Positions 22,221-31,027 are shown, counted from the first letter of the stretch. The stretch is 64,000 nt of DNA from Gordonia iterans (GCF_002993285.1 NZ_CP027433.1:2046001-2110000); one strand, 5' to 3'. Made by a program: numbers and translations. The notes: a model not told the origin generated them from the sequence alone.

Positions 22221-22389
22221 ACGATCAGGAGGGGAGTATCCCCCCGACGGCGATCTCGTCAATACGCCGGACTTCGTCGCGACGTGCCGATCACCTCGCG
22301 ACCGGTCCGGCCGGGACGCCGGTCCGCCCCGCGGATGGGAGAGACCTCCAGCATCGCTTCACTCGTTGTTGCGCGCTGGAGGTTGTGAC
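22221..22389 (+). ncRNA. Manganese riboswitch (yybP-ykoY type) with ribosome-site-masking platform
   Basis: The leader of the TerC gene has the yybP-ykoY hallmarks: P1 arm GGAGG (22228-22232) followed by GGAGTA, a CGTCA-ATACG internal element near 22257-22266, and GAGACCTCC closing P1 (CCTCC 22345-22349). Further on, CCTCCAGC (22345-22352) is exactly complementary to GCTGGAGG (22375-22382), and that GGAGG is the ribosome site seven bases before the ATG. So CCTCC can pair either with P1 or with the ribosome site. Known members sense Mn2+ and turn exporters on. The switch mechanism here is inferred from pairing. Confidence 0.82.
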
Positions 22390-23385
22390 ATGGAAGTTTC
22401 TGCCCTCGTCTGGGGCATCACCATTCTGGTGATCATCGGATTGTTCGTCTTCGACTTCTTCTCGCACGTGCGAGTGCCCCACGAACCCACCCTCCGGGAG
22501 TCCGGATTCTGGTCCGCGGTCTACATCAGCCTCGCGGTGATCTTCGGACTGTTCGTGTGGTGGAAGTGGGGCAGCACCTACGGCGGGGAGTACTTCGCCG
22601 GATACGTCACTGAGAAGGCGCTCTCGGTCGACAACCTGTTCGTCTTCGTGATCATCATGAGCAAGTTCATGGTGCCCCGGATCTACCAACAGAAGGTGCT
22701 GTTGCTGGGCATCGTGATGGCGCTGATCCTTCGGGCGCTGTTCATCGCCGCCGGCGCCGCCGCGATCGCCGCGTACAGCTGGGTCTTCTACCTGTTCGGC
22801 CTGTTCCTGATCCTCACCGCGATCAAGCTCCTGACCGAAAGCGACGAGCCGGTCGAGCACGAGCGCGAGCGGGAAGGCCGGATCGAGCGTTTCGCGAAGC
22901 GATTCCTGCGGACCACCGACACATACGACGGCGACAAGTTCTTCACCCGCGAGAACGGCAAGCGGATGGCGACCCCGTTGCTGATGGTGCTGGTCGTCAT
23001 CGGGTTCACCGACGTGCTGTTCGCTCTCGATTCCATCCCGGCCATCTACGGCCTCACCCAGGAGCCGTACCTGGTGTTCGCGGCCAACGCATTCGCGCTG
23101 ATGGGCTTGCGTCAGCTGTACTTCCTGATCGGCGGTCTGCTGAACAAGCTGATTTACCTGTCGTTCGGACTCTCGTTCATCCTGGCCTTCATCGGCGTGA
23201 AGCTGGTGTTCCACGCCCTCCACGAGAACGAGCTGCCGTTCATCAACGGCGGCGAGCACGTCCCGGTGCCGGAGATCTCGACGCCGCTGAGTCTCGGCGT
23301 GATCGGCGGCACGCTGGTGATCACCACGGTCGCGAGCCTGGTGGTCAGCTCCCGAAGGGCCCGTAAAGACTCGCCCACTCCCTGA
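22390..23385 (+). CDS. TerC/Alx-family membrane protein, probable Mn2+ exporter
   Basis: 331 residues with about eight to nine membrane segments. The family signature is clear: YVTEKALSVDNLFVFVIIM, with acidic residues in the membrane, and IGFTDVLFALDSIPAI. A central charged loop (EHEREREGRIERFAKR) separates the two halves. Family members export manganese or protect secreted metalloenzymes. The ATG at 22390 is fixed by GGAGG at 22378-22382, which lies in the riboswitch platform; earlier in-frame starts would lie inside the RNA switch. Its 3' end overlaps the convergent YciI-like gene by 41 bases. Confidence 0.93.
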   Translation: MEVSALVWGITILVIIGLFVFDFFSHVRVPHEPTLRESGFWSAVYISLAVIFGLFVWWKWGSTYGGEYFAGYVTEKALSVDNLFVFVIIMSKFMVPRIYQQKVLLLGIVMALILRALFIAAGAAAIAAYSWVFYLFGLFLILTAIKLLTESDEPVEHEREREGRIERFAKRFLRTTDTYDGDKFFTRENGKRMATPLLMVLVVIGFTDVLFALDSIPAIYGLTQEPYLVFAANAFALMGLRQLYFLIGGLLNKLIYLSFGLSFILAFIGVKLVFHALHENELPFINGGEHVPVPEISTPLSLGVIGGTLVITTVASLVVSSRRARKDSPTP

Positions 23386-23629
23386 TCCGGGTGTGCGCGA
23401 TCGCTCCGGCGAGCGCGAACGGATCCCGGGACAGCAGAGCGGCGGCGGCCTGCTCGTCGACGGCCTCGACCACGACGAGCGCGCCGCTGCCGTCGGCGAA
23501 GGCGCCCACGGCCAGCACCTCGCCGTCGTCGTGGGCGGCTTTGAGCCAGCGGCGATGCGCGGGACGATGCGCGTCGCGCAGGCTCGCCTGCGCGGGATCG
23601 TAGGTGTACTCGACGGCGAAGTTCGGCAT
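23345..23629 (-). CDS. YciI-like protein
   Basis: 94 residues of the YCII dimeric alpha/beta-barrel family. The pattern includes FAVEYTYDP near the start, RPAHRRWLKAAHDDGEVLAVGAF with the family His, and FALAGAIAHTRIREW. Molecular function is unknown for most members. The ATG has TAGGCT seven bases upstream, a leaderless arrangement. It converges with, and overlaps by 41 bases, the TerC gene. Confidence 0.85.
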   Translation of the reverse strand: MPNFAVEYTYDPAQASLRDAHRPAHRRWLKAAHDDGEVLAVGAFADGSGALVVVEAVDEQAAAALLSRDPFALAGAIAHTRIREWASLYGPFGS

Positions 23630-23636
23630 GATCGGC

Positions 23637-23642
23637 AGCCTA
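23637..23642 (-). promoter_or_regulatory. Leaderless-type -10 of the YciI-like gene
   Basis: On the minus strand TAGGCT stands seven bases before the ATG at 23629. Confidence 0.35.
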
Positions 23643-24209
23643 GCCGGTCCGATCGGGGCCGGACCGCTGCCCGCGTGACAGGTGCACGATCATGCGGGTG
23701 TTGCCGAGGGTGTTGGGTTTGACGAAGCTCAGGTCCAGGAACTCGGCGACGCCGGTGTCGTACGACCGGCACATCTGCTCGTACACCTCGTGAGTCACCG
23801 GGGTGCCCTCGATCTCGGCGAAGCCGTGCCGGGAGAAGAAGTCGACCTCGAAGGTGAGAACGAAGACGCGCTCGAGCTCGAGCTGTCGCGCGACGTCGAG
23901 CAGCCGGGCGACGATGCGGTGACCGACGCCTCGGCCGGCCGCGGCCGGATCCACCGCGACGGTGCGGACTTCGCCCAGATCGGCCCACATCACGTGGAGC
24001 GCGCCGCAGCCGACCACGCGGCCGTCGATCTCGGCCACCCAGAACTCCTGGATCGACTCGTACAGCGTGACCAGGTTCTTGCCCAGCAGGATCTTGCCCG
24101 CGTAGATGTCGATGAGTTCCTTGATGCGCGGAACGTCGGACGTGCGTGCGCGGCGAACCGTCGCTCCAGAGCTCTCGGAGGCGGGTTCGATCGGCTGCAC
24201 ATCGGACAT
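23640..24209 (-). CDS. argA: GNAT acetyltransferase, ArgA-like amino-acid N-acetyltransferase
   Basis: 189 residues with a GNAT fold. VRRARTSDVPRIKELIDIYAGKILLGKNLVTLYE opens the domain, and the acetyl-CoA loop is VDPAAAGRGVGHRIV. FEVDFFSRHGFAEI is typical of N-acetylglutamate synthases of the short, stand-alone type. The M. tuberculosis protein in the same place, next to pgsA, makes N-acetylglutamate, the first arginine intermediate (family knowledge). The ATG has TATCCT eight bases upstream. It diverges from pgsA. Confidence 0.82.
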   Translation of the reverse strand: MSDVQPIEPASESSGATVRRARTSDVPRIKELIDIYAGKILLGKNLVTLYESIQEFWVAEIDGRVVGCGALHVMWADLGEVRTVAVDPAAAGRGVGHRIVARLLDVARQLELERVFVLTFEVDFFSRHGFAEIEGTPVTHEVYEQMCRSYDTGVAEFLDLSFVKPNTLGNTRMIVHLSRGQRSGPDRTG

Positions 24210-24294
24210 GAGAGATCAGGATAGTCTGCGCCGCAGCACGCCCGGATGCGAACGTCTGCGCCCGCCCCCGGACACGCGCGACGGAGCGGGCCGA

Positions 24295-24300
24295 TAGTCT
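24295..24300 (+). promoter_or_regulatory. Leaderless-type -10 of pgsA
   Basis: TAGTCT stands six bases before the pgsA GTG in the divergent gap with the acetyltransferase gene. Confidence 0.4.
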
Positions 24301-24306
24301 GACTGG

Positions 24307-24900
24307 GTGACCGATCCCGTTCCCAGTGCGCACCCGCCTGCTCCGACGGTGCCCTTGGTGAACGTGGCGAATGCGCTCACGGTGTTCCGGATCATTCTGG
24401 TTCCGGTGTTCGTGGTGGTGCTGTTCGTGGCCGACGGCGCGTCGACGCCGTGGCGGATCGCGGCCTTCGTGATCTTCGCGGTCGCGGCGGTCACCGATCA
24501 GCTGGACGGTCGGATCGCGCGGTCGTGGGGTCTGGTGACGGATTTCGGCAAGCTCGCCGATCCGATCGCGGACAAGGCGCTGATCGGCGCCGCGCTGTTG
24601 AGTCTGTCGATCCTGGACGTGGTGCCGTGGTGGATCACGGTCGTCATCCTGTTCCGAGAGGTCAGCGTGACCCTGCTCCGCTTCTGGGTAGTCCGGCACG
24701 GAGTGATCGCGGCGAGTCAGGGCGGCAAACTCAAGACTCTCCTCCAGTCGATCGGCATCGGCCTGCTGGTGCTGCCGCTGCACGGCGTCGCGTTCGACGT
24801 CGCGATGTGGATCCTGTATGCCGCGGTCGTCGTCACCGTGGTGACCGGACTGGACTACGTGTGGCGCGCGGTGGTGCTCCGGCGGCAGGCCGGGGAATAG
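24307..24900 (+). CDS. pgsA: CDP-alcohol phosphatidyltransferase, probable phosphatidylglycerophosphate synthase
   Basis: 197-residue integral membrane enzyme, about five to six membrane segments. The CDP-alcohol signature DG-x2-AR-x8-G-x3-D-x3-D is exact within DQLDGRIARSWGLVTDF and GKLADPIAD. It would transfer a phosphatidyl group from CDP-diacylglycerol to glycerol 3-phosphate, making phosphatidylglycerol phosphate. VNVANALTVFRIILVP at the start is typical of PgsA. Actinomycetes have several relatives for inositol and cardiolipin, so the acceptor is inferred from neighbourhood and sequence flavour. Confidence 0.9.
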   Translation: MTDPVPSAHPPAPTVPLVNVANALTVFRIILVPVFVVVLFVADGASTPWRIAAFVIFAVAAVTDQLDGRIARSWGLVTDFGKLADPIADKALIGAALLSLSILDVVPWWITVVILFREVSVTLLRFWVVRHGVIAASQGGKLKTLLQSIGIGLLVLPLHGVAFDVAMWILYAAVVVTVVTGLDYVWRAVVLRRQAGE

Positions 24901-24998
24901 CCCCGAGACGGCCATGGTTGTATACCCGGAACAGCGCCCACCTTCAGGCGCACCCGTGCCGAAATTCCGATAGGGTCGACGGCACAGAACTTCCGCGG

Positions 24999-25014
24999 CG
25001 CACCGCTCGGTGCG
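24999..25014. promoter_or_regulatory. Perfect palindrome upstream of clgR
   Basis: CGCACCG-CT-CGGTGCG lies 33 bases before the ClgR start, in the 147-base gap after pgsA. It may be an operator for ClgR itself (its sites contain CGC/GCG half sites in relatives, from memory) or a leader hairpin. Confidence 0.4.
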
Positions 25015-25047
25015 GTCGCGACGACGAACAGCAAGGAGGAGTGGTCG

Positions 25048-25335
25048 TTGGCACTACTGCTGCGTGAGGCGCTCGGTGACGAACTGCGCCGGCTCCGGAC
25101 CGACCAGGGGCGCACGCTGCGCGAGGTCTCGACCTCGGCGCGTGTGTCACTGGGATACCTGTCCGAGGTGGAACGCGGTCAGAAGGAGGCGTCGAGCGAA
25201 CTGCTCGCCGCCATCTGCGACGCCCTCGACACTCCGGTCGGCGCCGTGCTGACCCAGGTCGGCCGTCTGATGACCCCGCAGGTCGTCGAGGTGCTGCCGA
25301 CCGAGCCCACGCCGGGCGCCCTCGCGGCGGCGTGA
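25048..25335 (+). CDS. clgR: ClgR-type transcriptional regulator (XRE/Cro-like HTH)
   Basis: 95 residues. [50 protein letters not shown] is the helix-turn-helix of ClgR, the activator of clp protease genes and, in mycobacteria, of the psp genes under envelope stress. The start is TTG, placed by AAGGAGG at 25033-25039 eight bases upstream; the nearby GTG at 25041 is out of frame. The C-terminus ends in PGALAAA, close to the small-residue tails that ClpXP recognises, suggesting turnover. pspA follows 72 bases later. Confidence 0.93.
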   Translation: MALLLREALGDELRRLRTDQGRTLREVSTSARVSLGYLSEVERGQKEASSELLAAICDALDTPVGAVLTQVGRLMTPQVVEVLPTEPTPGALAAA

Positions 25336-25407
25336 GTTCTCCCGCCCGACCCACCAGATCCACGACCGACGCACTACCTGTCCGCACCGAAGGGGAAGAA
25401 TCCGACC

Positions 25408-26196
25408 ATGGCGAATCCGTTCGTGAAGTTCTGGCGCTACCTGACCGCATGGAGTAACGACCAGATCGACCAGAAGGCCGACCCCCGGATCCAGATCGAG
25501 CAGGCCATCGAAGATGCGCAGCGTCAGCACGAGGCGCTGTCCAAGCAGGCGGCCGCCGTCATCGGCAACCAGCGGCAGCTGGAGATGCGGCTGAACCGGC
25601 AACTCGAAGAGATCGAGCGGCTGCAGGGCAACGTGCGCCAGGCGCTGACCCTGGCCGATCAGGCTGCGTCGGCCGGTGACACCCGCAAGGCGACCGAGTA
25701 CACCAACGCCGCCGAGGCCTTCGCCGCGCAGCTGGTGACCGCCGAGCAGAACGTCGAAGACCTCAAGGTGCTGCACGACCAGTCGCTCAACGCGGCGCAG
25801 TCGGCCAAGCAGGCCGTCGAGCGCAACGCCATGCAGCTCAAAGGCAAGCTGACCGAGCGCACCAAGCTGCTCAGCCAGCTGGAGCAGGCCAAGATGCAGG
25901 AGCAGGTCAGCGCTTCGCTCAATCAGATGAGCGAGCTGACCGCACCGGGCAACACACCGAGTCTGGATCAGGTCCGCGAGAAGATCGAGCGCCGCTACGC
26001 GACCGCGCTCGGCTCGGCCGAGCTGGCGCAGGACAGCGTCTCCGGGCGGATGGCCGAGATCGAGCAGGCCGGTGTGCAGATGGCCGGGCATGCGCGTCTG
26101 GAGCAGATCCGCCAGAGCATGAGTCTGGAGGCGCCGCGCCAGCAGGCCGATCCGGCGCAGGGTCAGGCCGCACCGCAGGGACAGGCCGACAACTGA
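25408..26196 (+). CDS. pspA: PspA/Vipp1-family membrane-stress protein
   Basis: 262 residues, mostly coiled coil. [20 protein letters not shown] is the N-terminal amphipathic helix; heptad-rich sequence then runs to about 225 ([41 protein letters not shown]). The Gln/Ala-rich tail is unstructured. Family members polymerise on membranes and repair leaks; the mycobacterial counterpart was called the 35-kDa antigen. It is expected to be controlled by ClgR from the gene upstream. Confidence 0.95.
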   Translation: MANPFVKFWRYLTAWSNDQIDQKADPRIQIEQAIEDAQRQHEALSKQAAAVIGNQRQLEMRLNRQLEEIERLQGNVRQALTLADQAASAGDTRKATEYTNAAEAFAAQLVTAEQNVEDLKVLHDQSLNAAQSAKQAVERNAMQLKGKLTERTKLLSQLEQAKMQEQVSASLNQMSELTAPGNTPSLDQVREKIERRYATALGSAELAQDSVSGRMAEIEQAGVQMAGHARLEQIRQSMSLEAPRQQADPAQGQAAPQGQADN

Positions 26197-26210
26197 CTCG
26201 TGTCGCGTTC

Positions 26211-27434
26211 GTGGCCGGCTCGGACGCCGGTCACGCCCTCGCGAGTCTCGGTCTCGCCGCCCGGTTCGCTGCGGCAGGCGACGAGACCGTGGTTTACACC
26301 GGCTTGCGTTGGCAGGCCGCCGCGGCGCGGCGGGGTCTGACCGTTCGCGAGTTGCCGGGGCTGGCCGCACGGCCGGACGACGACGATGCCGACGCCGGTG
26401 CCAAGCTGAGCACTCGCGCGGCCCGGATGGCGGTCGAGCTGGCACCGATGCTGGCTCTGGACGACGCCGAGCTGGTGGTGAGCGACTCGATCACGCTCGC
26501 CGGAGGCTGGGCCGCGGAGCTGACCGGCGTGCCGTGGATCGAACTCTCCTCGCATCCGCTCTACGACCAGTCGCGGGGCCTGCCGCCGATCGGCGCGGGC
26601 CTTCCGGCGGGTACCGGATGGCGCGGCCGGCTGCGCGACTCCGCCTTCCGCGCGCTGAGCGCACCGGCCGCGGCCCGGGGAAGGGCGCAGCGCCGCACCG
26701 CGCGGCGCGGTATCGGGCTGACGGCGCAGGCGGGTCCCGCCGCCCGCTTCGTGGCGACCCTGCCTGGACTGGAGGTGCCGCGTCCGGACTGGCCGGAACG
26801 GACCTTCTTGATCGGCCCTCAGTTCTTCGAGCCGACCGACGACGAGTTCGCGGTCCCGTCCGGAGACGGGCCGCTCGTCCTGGTGTGTCCGTCCACCGCG
26901 GAGAGCGGCAACGCCGGCTTCGCCGCCACGGTGCTCGGCGCCTTCGCCCAATCGGCGGCGTGCCGACACGGCGACCGCCCGCGGCTCGTCTACTCCGCAC
27001 TGCAGCCGCCGACGGACGTCGAGGAGATCCCGGAAGGCCTGGTCGCCGGACTCGGTCGGCAGGACCTCCTGTTGGCGCAGGCCGACCTGGTGATCTGCGG
27101 TGGCGGGCACGGACTGCTCGCCAAAGCGCTGTCGGCGGGCGTTCCGGTGATCACCGTGCCCGGCGGGGGAGACCAATGGGAGCTGGCGTGCCGGGTCCAG
27201 CGCGCCGGCGCCGGAATCACCGTTCGTCCGGTGACCCGTGAGGCCGTCGCCGCGGCGGTCCGGACGATCCTCGGCGACCCGTCGTACGCGGCTGCGGCCC
27301 GCCGGATCGGCCACACCGTCCGGCAGACGGTCGATCCGGTCGCCGTCGCACACCGGCTTCTCACCGAGTCGAATCGTCAGCGGCCGTGTCCCAACGTCCG
27401 AGCGCCGCAGAACGGGGAGCTGACATGCGGCTGA
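26211..27434 (+). CDS. UDP-glycosyltransferase-like (GT-B) protein
   Basis: About 407 residues of the GT1/MurG-like GT-B fold. The N-terminal domain has AGHALASLGLAARFAAAGDETVVYTG; the donor site is near LVICGGGHGLLAKALSAGVPVITVPGGGDQWELACRV, like macrolide or sterol glycosyltransferases. Acceptor unknown. The GTG at 26211 would cut the first strand, since the in-frame codons before it ([14 protein letters not shown]) look like the true start of the fold. A CTG at 26193, overlapping the pspA stop, could be the real initiation codon. The 3' end overlaps the DUF3046 gene by ten bases. Confidence 0.85.
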   Translation: MAGSDAGHALASLGLAARFAAAGDETVVYTGLRWQAAAARRGLTVRELPGLAARPDDDDADAGAKLSTRAARMAVELAPMLALDDAELVVSDSITLAGGWAAELTGVPWIELSSHPLYDQSRGLPPIGAGLPAGTGWRGRLRDSAFRALSAPAAARGRAQRRTARRGIGLTAQAGPAARFVATLPGLEVPRPDWPERTFLIGPQFFEPTDDEFAVPSGDGPLVLVCPSTAESGNAGFAATVLGAFAQSAACRHGDRPRLVYSALQPPTDVEEIPEGLVAGLGRQDLLLAQADLVICGGGHGLLAKALSAGVPVITVPGGGDQWELACRVQRAGAGITVRPVTREAVAAAVRTILGDPSYAAAARRIGHTVRQTVDPVAVAHRLLTESNRQRPCPNVRAPQNGELTCG

Positions 27435-27631
27435 CCGAGTTCACCGAGTTCATGCACAACGAGTTCGGCCAGCGTACGGCGGACGCCATGCTCGTCGACC
27501 ACGTGATCCCCGAGTTGGGCGGCCGTACCGGTGCCGAGGCCATCGAGGCGGGCATCGACCCGCGCGAGGTGTGGCGGGCGCTGTGCCGTGACTTCGACGT
27601 GCCGCCTGAGCGCTGGTGGCCCGACCTCTGA
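27425..27631 (+). CDS. DUF3046 protein
   Basis: 68 residues: RLTEFTEFMHNEFGQRTADAMLVDHVIPELGGRTGAEAIEAG then DPREVWRALCRDFDVPPERW. This small actinobacterial family is regularly found directly before recA; its role is unknown. The ATG at 27425 lies inside the end of the glycosyltransferase gene, giving translational coupling. It has no membrane segment or metal motif. Confidence 0.9.
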   Translation: MRLTEFTEFMHNEFGQRTADAMLVDHVIPELGGRTGAEAIEAGIDPREVWRALCRDFDVPPERWWPDL

Positions 27632-27663
27632 TCGCGGCTCCGGTCCGGCGTGTCGACTTGCGC

Positions 27664-27679
27664 TCGAACATCTGTTCGC
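27664..27679. promoter_or_regulatory. LexA (SOS) box upstream of recA
   Basis: TCGAAC-ATCT-GTTCGC matches the actinobacterial SOS box TCGAAC-N4-GTTCGA at 11 of 12 fixed positions. It lies about 150 bases before the RecA start, in the 185-base gap after the DUF3046 gene. LexA from this window would be the repressor. Confidence 0.85.
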
Positions 27680-27816
27680 TGATCCTGGAATGGAACCGAA
27701 CAGCGGCCTGGCGCGTCTAAACAGCAACCGGGCTCGCCGCGGACCGGAACGGAATTGTCAGAGGTCTCCACTACCTTGTGGGCATGGCTGGCAAGAAGAC
27801 GAATCGAGGAAAGAAC

Positions 27817-28860
27817 ATGGCGCTCTCACCGGATCGCGAGAAGGCACTGGACCTGGCCCTCGCCCAGATCGAGAAGAACTACGGCAAGGGCTCGGTCATG
27901 CGGCTGGGGGAGGACAACCGCCCGCCGATGGAGGTGATCCCGACCGGATCCGTGGCCCTGGACGTCGCCCTCGGCGTGGGCGGGCTGCCCCGCGGCCGCA
28001 TCGTGGAGGTCTACGGGCCGGAGTCCTCGGGTAAGACCACCGTGGCCCTGCACGCGGTGGCCAGCGCCCAGGCCGCCGGCGGCACGGCCGCGTTCATCGA
28101 CGCCGAGCACGCGCTGGACCCGGAGTACGCGGCCAAGCTGGGGGTCGACGTCGATTCGCTGCTGGTCTCGCAACCGGACACCGGAGAGCAGGCACTGGAG
28201 ATCGCCGACATGCTGATCCGGTCGGGTGCCCTGGACATCCTGGTGATCGACTCGGTCGCCGCGCTGGTGCCCAAGGCCGAGATCGAGGGCGAGATGGGCG
28301 ACAGCCACGTCGGTCTGCAGGCCCGTCTGATGAGCCAGGCGCTGCGCAAGATGACGTCCGGTCTCAACAACTCGAACACCACCGCGATCTTCATCAATCA
28401 GCTGCGTGAGAAGATCGGCGTCATGTTCGGCTCTCCGGAGACCACGACCGGCGGCAAGGCGCTCAAGTTCTACGCCTCGGTGCGCCTGGACGTGCGGCGG
28501 ATCGAGACCCTGAAGGACGGCACCGACGCCGTGGGCAACCGGACGCGCGTCAAGGTCGTCAAAAACAAGGTGGCCCCGCCGTTCAAGCAGGCCGAGTTCG
28601 ACATCCTCTACGGTCACGGCATCAGCCGTGAGGGCTCGCTGATCGACATGGGCGTGGCCGAGGGCTTCATCCGCAAGTCGGGTTCGTGGTTCACCTACGA
28701 GGGCGACCAGCTGGGCCAGGGCAAGGAGAACGCCCGCCGGTTCCTCCTGGAGAACCCCGACATCGCGGCCGAGATCGAGCTCAAGATCAAGAGCAAGCTG
28801 GGCATCGGTGCGGGCTTCGAGGATCTCGACGAGCCGGTCCCGGCCCCGGTCGACTTCTGA
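27817..28860 (+). CDS. recA: Recombinase RecA
   Basis: 347 residues, normal RecA length with no intein (the M. tuberculosis gene has one). Walker [10 protein letters not shown], the MAW-type [21 protein letters not shown] and [17 protein letters not shown] are intact. It forms the ssDNA filament for recombination and triggers LexA cleavage. The ATG at 27817 is chosen because [20 protein letters not shown] matches relatives and GAGGA lies six bases upstream. An earlier in-frame ATG at 27784 has TACCTT six bases before it, so a second, leaderless form 11 residues longer is possible. recX follows after three bases. Confidence 0.97.
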   Translation: MALSPDREKALDLALAQIEKNYGKGSVMRLGEDNRPPMEVIPTGSVALDVALGVGGLPRGRIVEVYGPESSGKTTVALHAVASAQAAGGTAAFIDAEHALDPEYAAKLGVDVDSLLVSQPDTGEQALEIADMLIRSGALDILVIDSVAALVPKAEIEGEMGDSHVGLQARLMSQALRKMTSGLNNSNTTAIFINQLREKIGVMFGSPETTTGGKALKFYASVRLDVRRIETLKDGTDAVGNRTRVKVVKNKVAPPFKQAEFDILYGHGISREGSLIDMGVAEGFIRKSGSWFTYEGDQLGQGKENARRFLLENPDIAAEIELKIKSKLGIGAGFEDLDEPVPAPVDF

Positions 28861-28863
28861 TCC

Positions 28864-29370
28864 ATGGGCCCTGAGTCGGCGTCGGCCGGAGGGTCCGCCT
28901 GGGACTCGGCGTTGCGCCTACTCGGTGTGCGCGCCCGGAGTCGTGCCGAGATCCGTGAACGGCTGACCCGGCGGGGATTCGGCGAGGAGACCGTCGACGA
29001 CGTCGTGCGCCGACTCGAAGAGTCCGGCCTCGTCGACGACGACGACTTCGCCCACCAATGGGTGGAGTCACGTCACCGGCACTCCGGCCGCGGTCGTCTC
29101 GCCCTGCGGCGCGAACTCCGGGCCAAAGGGGTGGCGTCTCACACCGTCGAGGCGGCGCTCGCCGAGATCGAACCCGGCGACGAGCGCGCTCAGGCCGCCG
29201 CCCTCGCGGCGAAGAAGCTGGCGTCGTCGTCGCTGGATCTGACCGATCGCGCCGACCGCGCCAAGGCGTTCCGCCGGCTGTCCGGTGCCCTCGGCCGGCG
29301 CGGGTTTCCGCCGGAGGTGATCTCGTCGGTGGTGTCCGAGACGATCGCCGACGCCCACTCGAACGAGTGA
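28864..29370 (+). CDS. recX: Regulatory protein RecX
   Basis: 168 residues, three-helix repeats typical of RecX: LRLLGVRARSRAEIRERLTRRGF, then VRRLEESGLVDDDDFAHQWVESRH and ALRRELRAKGV. RecX binds RecA filaments and restrains them. It begins three bases after the recA stop and is surely cotranscribed, so it shares the LexA control. It converges with gluD, leaving 44 bases that include ACCGGTACCGGT, a short palindrome. Confidence 0.95.
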   Translation: MGPESASAGGSAWDSALRLLGVRARSRAEIRERLTRRGFGEETVDDVVRRLEESGLVDDDDFAHQWVESRHRHSGRGRLALRRELRAKGVASHTVEAALAEIEPGDERAQAAALAAKKLASSSLDLTDRADRAKAFRRLSGALGRRGFPPEVISSVVSETIADAHSNE

Positions 29371-29414
29371 GCGTCGGCGCTGCCGGGTGAGGCGTCTCGG
29401 CGACCGGTACCGGT

Positions 29415-30347
29415 TCAGAAGTGCCGTTCCGGGTGGTTCGGCGGCTTCGGGTGCTCGGTGCCGCTGAAACCCGGCACGTTCTCCATCGCCTTGAGATCGG
29501 CCACGTCGGGGTCGGGGACGTTCCGTTTGCGCCGGCCGCTGCGCAGTCGCTTCTCCAGATAGTTGGCCAGGCCGGTCAGTGCGAAGTTGATGATGATCAT
29601 GATCGCGGCGACCACCAGCAGCGACGGCAGGTAGTTGCCGTAGAACGACGCGGACTTGATGCCCGAGCGCACCACTTCGATGTAGCCCACGGCGTAGCCG
29701 AGTGCGCTGTCCTTCAAAGCGACCACCATCTGCGCCACGAGAGCCGGGAGCATGGCTGTGACGGCCTGCGGGAGAAGCACCAGCCACATGGTCTGCGACT
29801 TGCGCATGCCGATCGACTGTGCGGCCTCGGTCTGTCCGCGGGGCAGCGACTGGATGCCGGCTCGGAGGATCTCCGCCAGCACCGAGCCGTTGTAGATCGT
29901 CAGGCCGAAGACCACCGCCGCGAAGGCGAGCTGCGACGACGGGAAAAGCGCGTACGCCGCGAACAGGAAGTACGCGAAGTAGATCAGGATCAGCACCGGG
30001 ATGGCACGGAAGATCTCGACGATGGTTCCGCACGTGGCCCGCACCCAGGTGTGGTCGGACAGCCGTCCGATGCCCAGAAGCGTGCCGAGAATGATCGCCA
30101 GGACGATCGAGAGTGCGGCGGCCTTGATGGTGCCCCACAGGCCGGGGAGCAGCCAGGTGGTCCAGGTGTCCCACTTGATGAAGGGGTCCCACTTCTCGGC
30201 GGTCAGCTGGCCGTTGCCCTGCAAGACCAGGACGATCCAGACCACCAACGCGATCACCGCAGCGCCGAACACGATCGTGATGATCCGGTTGCGCATCCGG
30301 GCCTTGGGACCCGGAGCGTCGTAAAGAACCGTTGCGCGAGTACTCAT
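29415..30347 (-). CDS. gluD: Glutamate ABC transporter permease GluD
   Basis: 310 residues, membrane permease of a polar amino-acid uptake system. One N-terminal membrane segment (about 23-43) is followed by the five-segment His/Glu permease domain, with the ATPase-contact loop [38 protein letters not shown]. The cytoplasmic C-terminal tail of about 40 residues is Pro-rich. The start overlaps the gluC stop by four bases. The gluABCD order next to recX matches Corynebacterium, where it imports glutamate. Confidence 0.93.
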   Translation of the reverse strand: MSTRATVLYDAPGPKARMRNRIITIVFGAAVIALVVWIVLVLQGNGQLTAEKWDPFIKWDTWTTWLLPGLWGTIKAAALSIVLAIILGTLLGIGRLSDHTWVRATCGTIVEIFRAIPVLILIYFAYFLFAAYALFPSSQLAFAAVVFGLTIYNGSVLAEILRAGIQSLPRGQTEAAQSIGMRKSQTMWLVLLPQAVTAMLPALVAQMVVALKDSALGYAVGYIEVVRSGIKSASFYGNYLPSLLVVAAIMIIINFALTGLANYLEKRLRSGRRKRNVPDPDVADLKAMENVPGFSGTEHPKPPNHPERHF

Positions 30348-31027
30348 CGCTTCACCGCCCAGCGCTTAGCCGCCCAGCCGAAGATCAAGCCTTCGATGAG
30401 CGTGATGATCATGAAACCGATTGCGAACACGGCGAAGATGACGAGGATCTGATCGGCGAAGTTCTCCAACTCCTCTTTCATCAGCAGTGCGGCCTCGCCG
30501 ACGCCGATGATCGAGGCGATCGTGGTGTTCTTGGTCAACGCGATCAGCACCGAACCCATCGGGGCGATCACTGCGCGCAACGCTTGCGGCAGGATGATCA
30601 GCCCGAACACCTGGGAGAATCCCAGACCGATCGAACGTGCGGCCTCGGCCTGACCGAGCGGGACGGTGTTGAATCCGGCGCGCAGGGTCTCGCAGACGAA
30701 GGTCGAGGTGTACAGGATGAAACCGAGGACCGCGAGGCGGAAGTTGTTGTTCTCGATGAAGTTCGCGTTGTCGGCGGCCAGGGCCAGGCCGAGGTTCTGG
30801 TAGAGGCCGATCGAGCACAACAAGATGATCAGGGTGAGCGGTGTGTTCCGGACGACGTTGACGTAGACCGTCGCGAAGCCGCGCATCACCGGGACGGGGG
30901 AGACCTTCATGCCCGCGAGCAGCACACCCCAGATGAGGGACCCGATCGCCGACCAGAAGGTCAGTTGAATGGTGATCCAGAAGGCGGGCCACAGTTGCGG
31001 CCCCATCTCCTGCCAGAGGTCGTTCAC
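30344..31027 (-). CDS. gluC: Glutamate ABC transporter permease GluC
   Basis: 227 residues with five membrane segments. The ATPase-contact loop is [40 protein letters not shown]. The GTG at 31027 is preferred to one 21 bases earlier because AAGGAG stands eight bases before it and it overlaps the gluB stop by one base (TAGTG). It pairs with GluD in the membrane. Confidence 0.93.
   Translation of the reverse strand: MNDLWQEMGPQLWPAFWITIQLTFWSAIGSLIWGVLLAGMKVSPVPVMRGFATVYVNVVRNTPLTLIILLCSIGLYQNLGLALAADNANFIENNNFRLAVLGFILYTSTFVCETLRAGFNTVPLGQAEAARSIGLGFSQVFGLIILPQALRAVIAPMGSVLIALTKNTTIASIIGVGEAALLMKEELENFADQILVIFAVFAIGFMIITLIEGLIFGWAAKRWAVKR

Noticed and set aside
19209-22262. Very long minus-strand open frame (1017 codons) opposite ftsK
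   Set aside because: Arg/His/Asp-rich shadow typical of high-GC DNA; the plus strand encodes an intact FtsK with all motifs.
22291-24915. 874-codon minus-strand open frame opposite terC, argA-like and pgsA
   Set aside because: No domain, low-complexity composition; it overlaps three recognised genes in other frames.
27632-27816. RecA intein as in M. tuberculosis
   Set aside because: The RecA frame is continuous at 347 residues with no inserted block.
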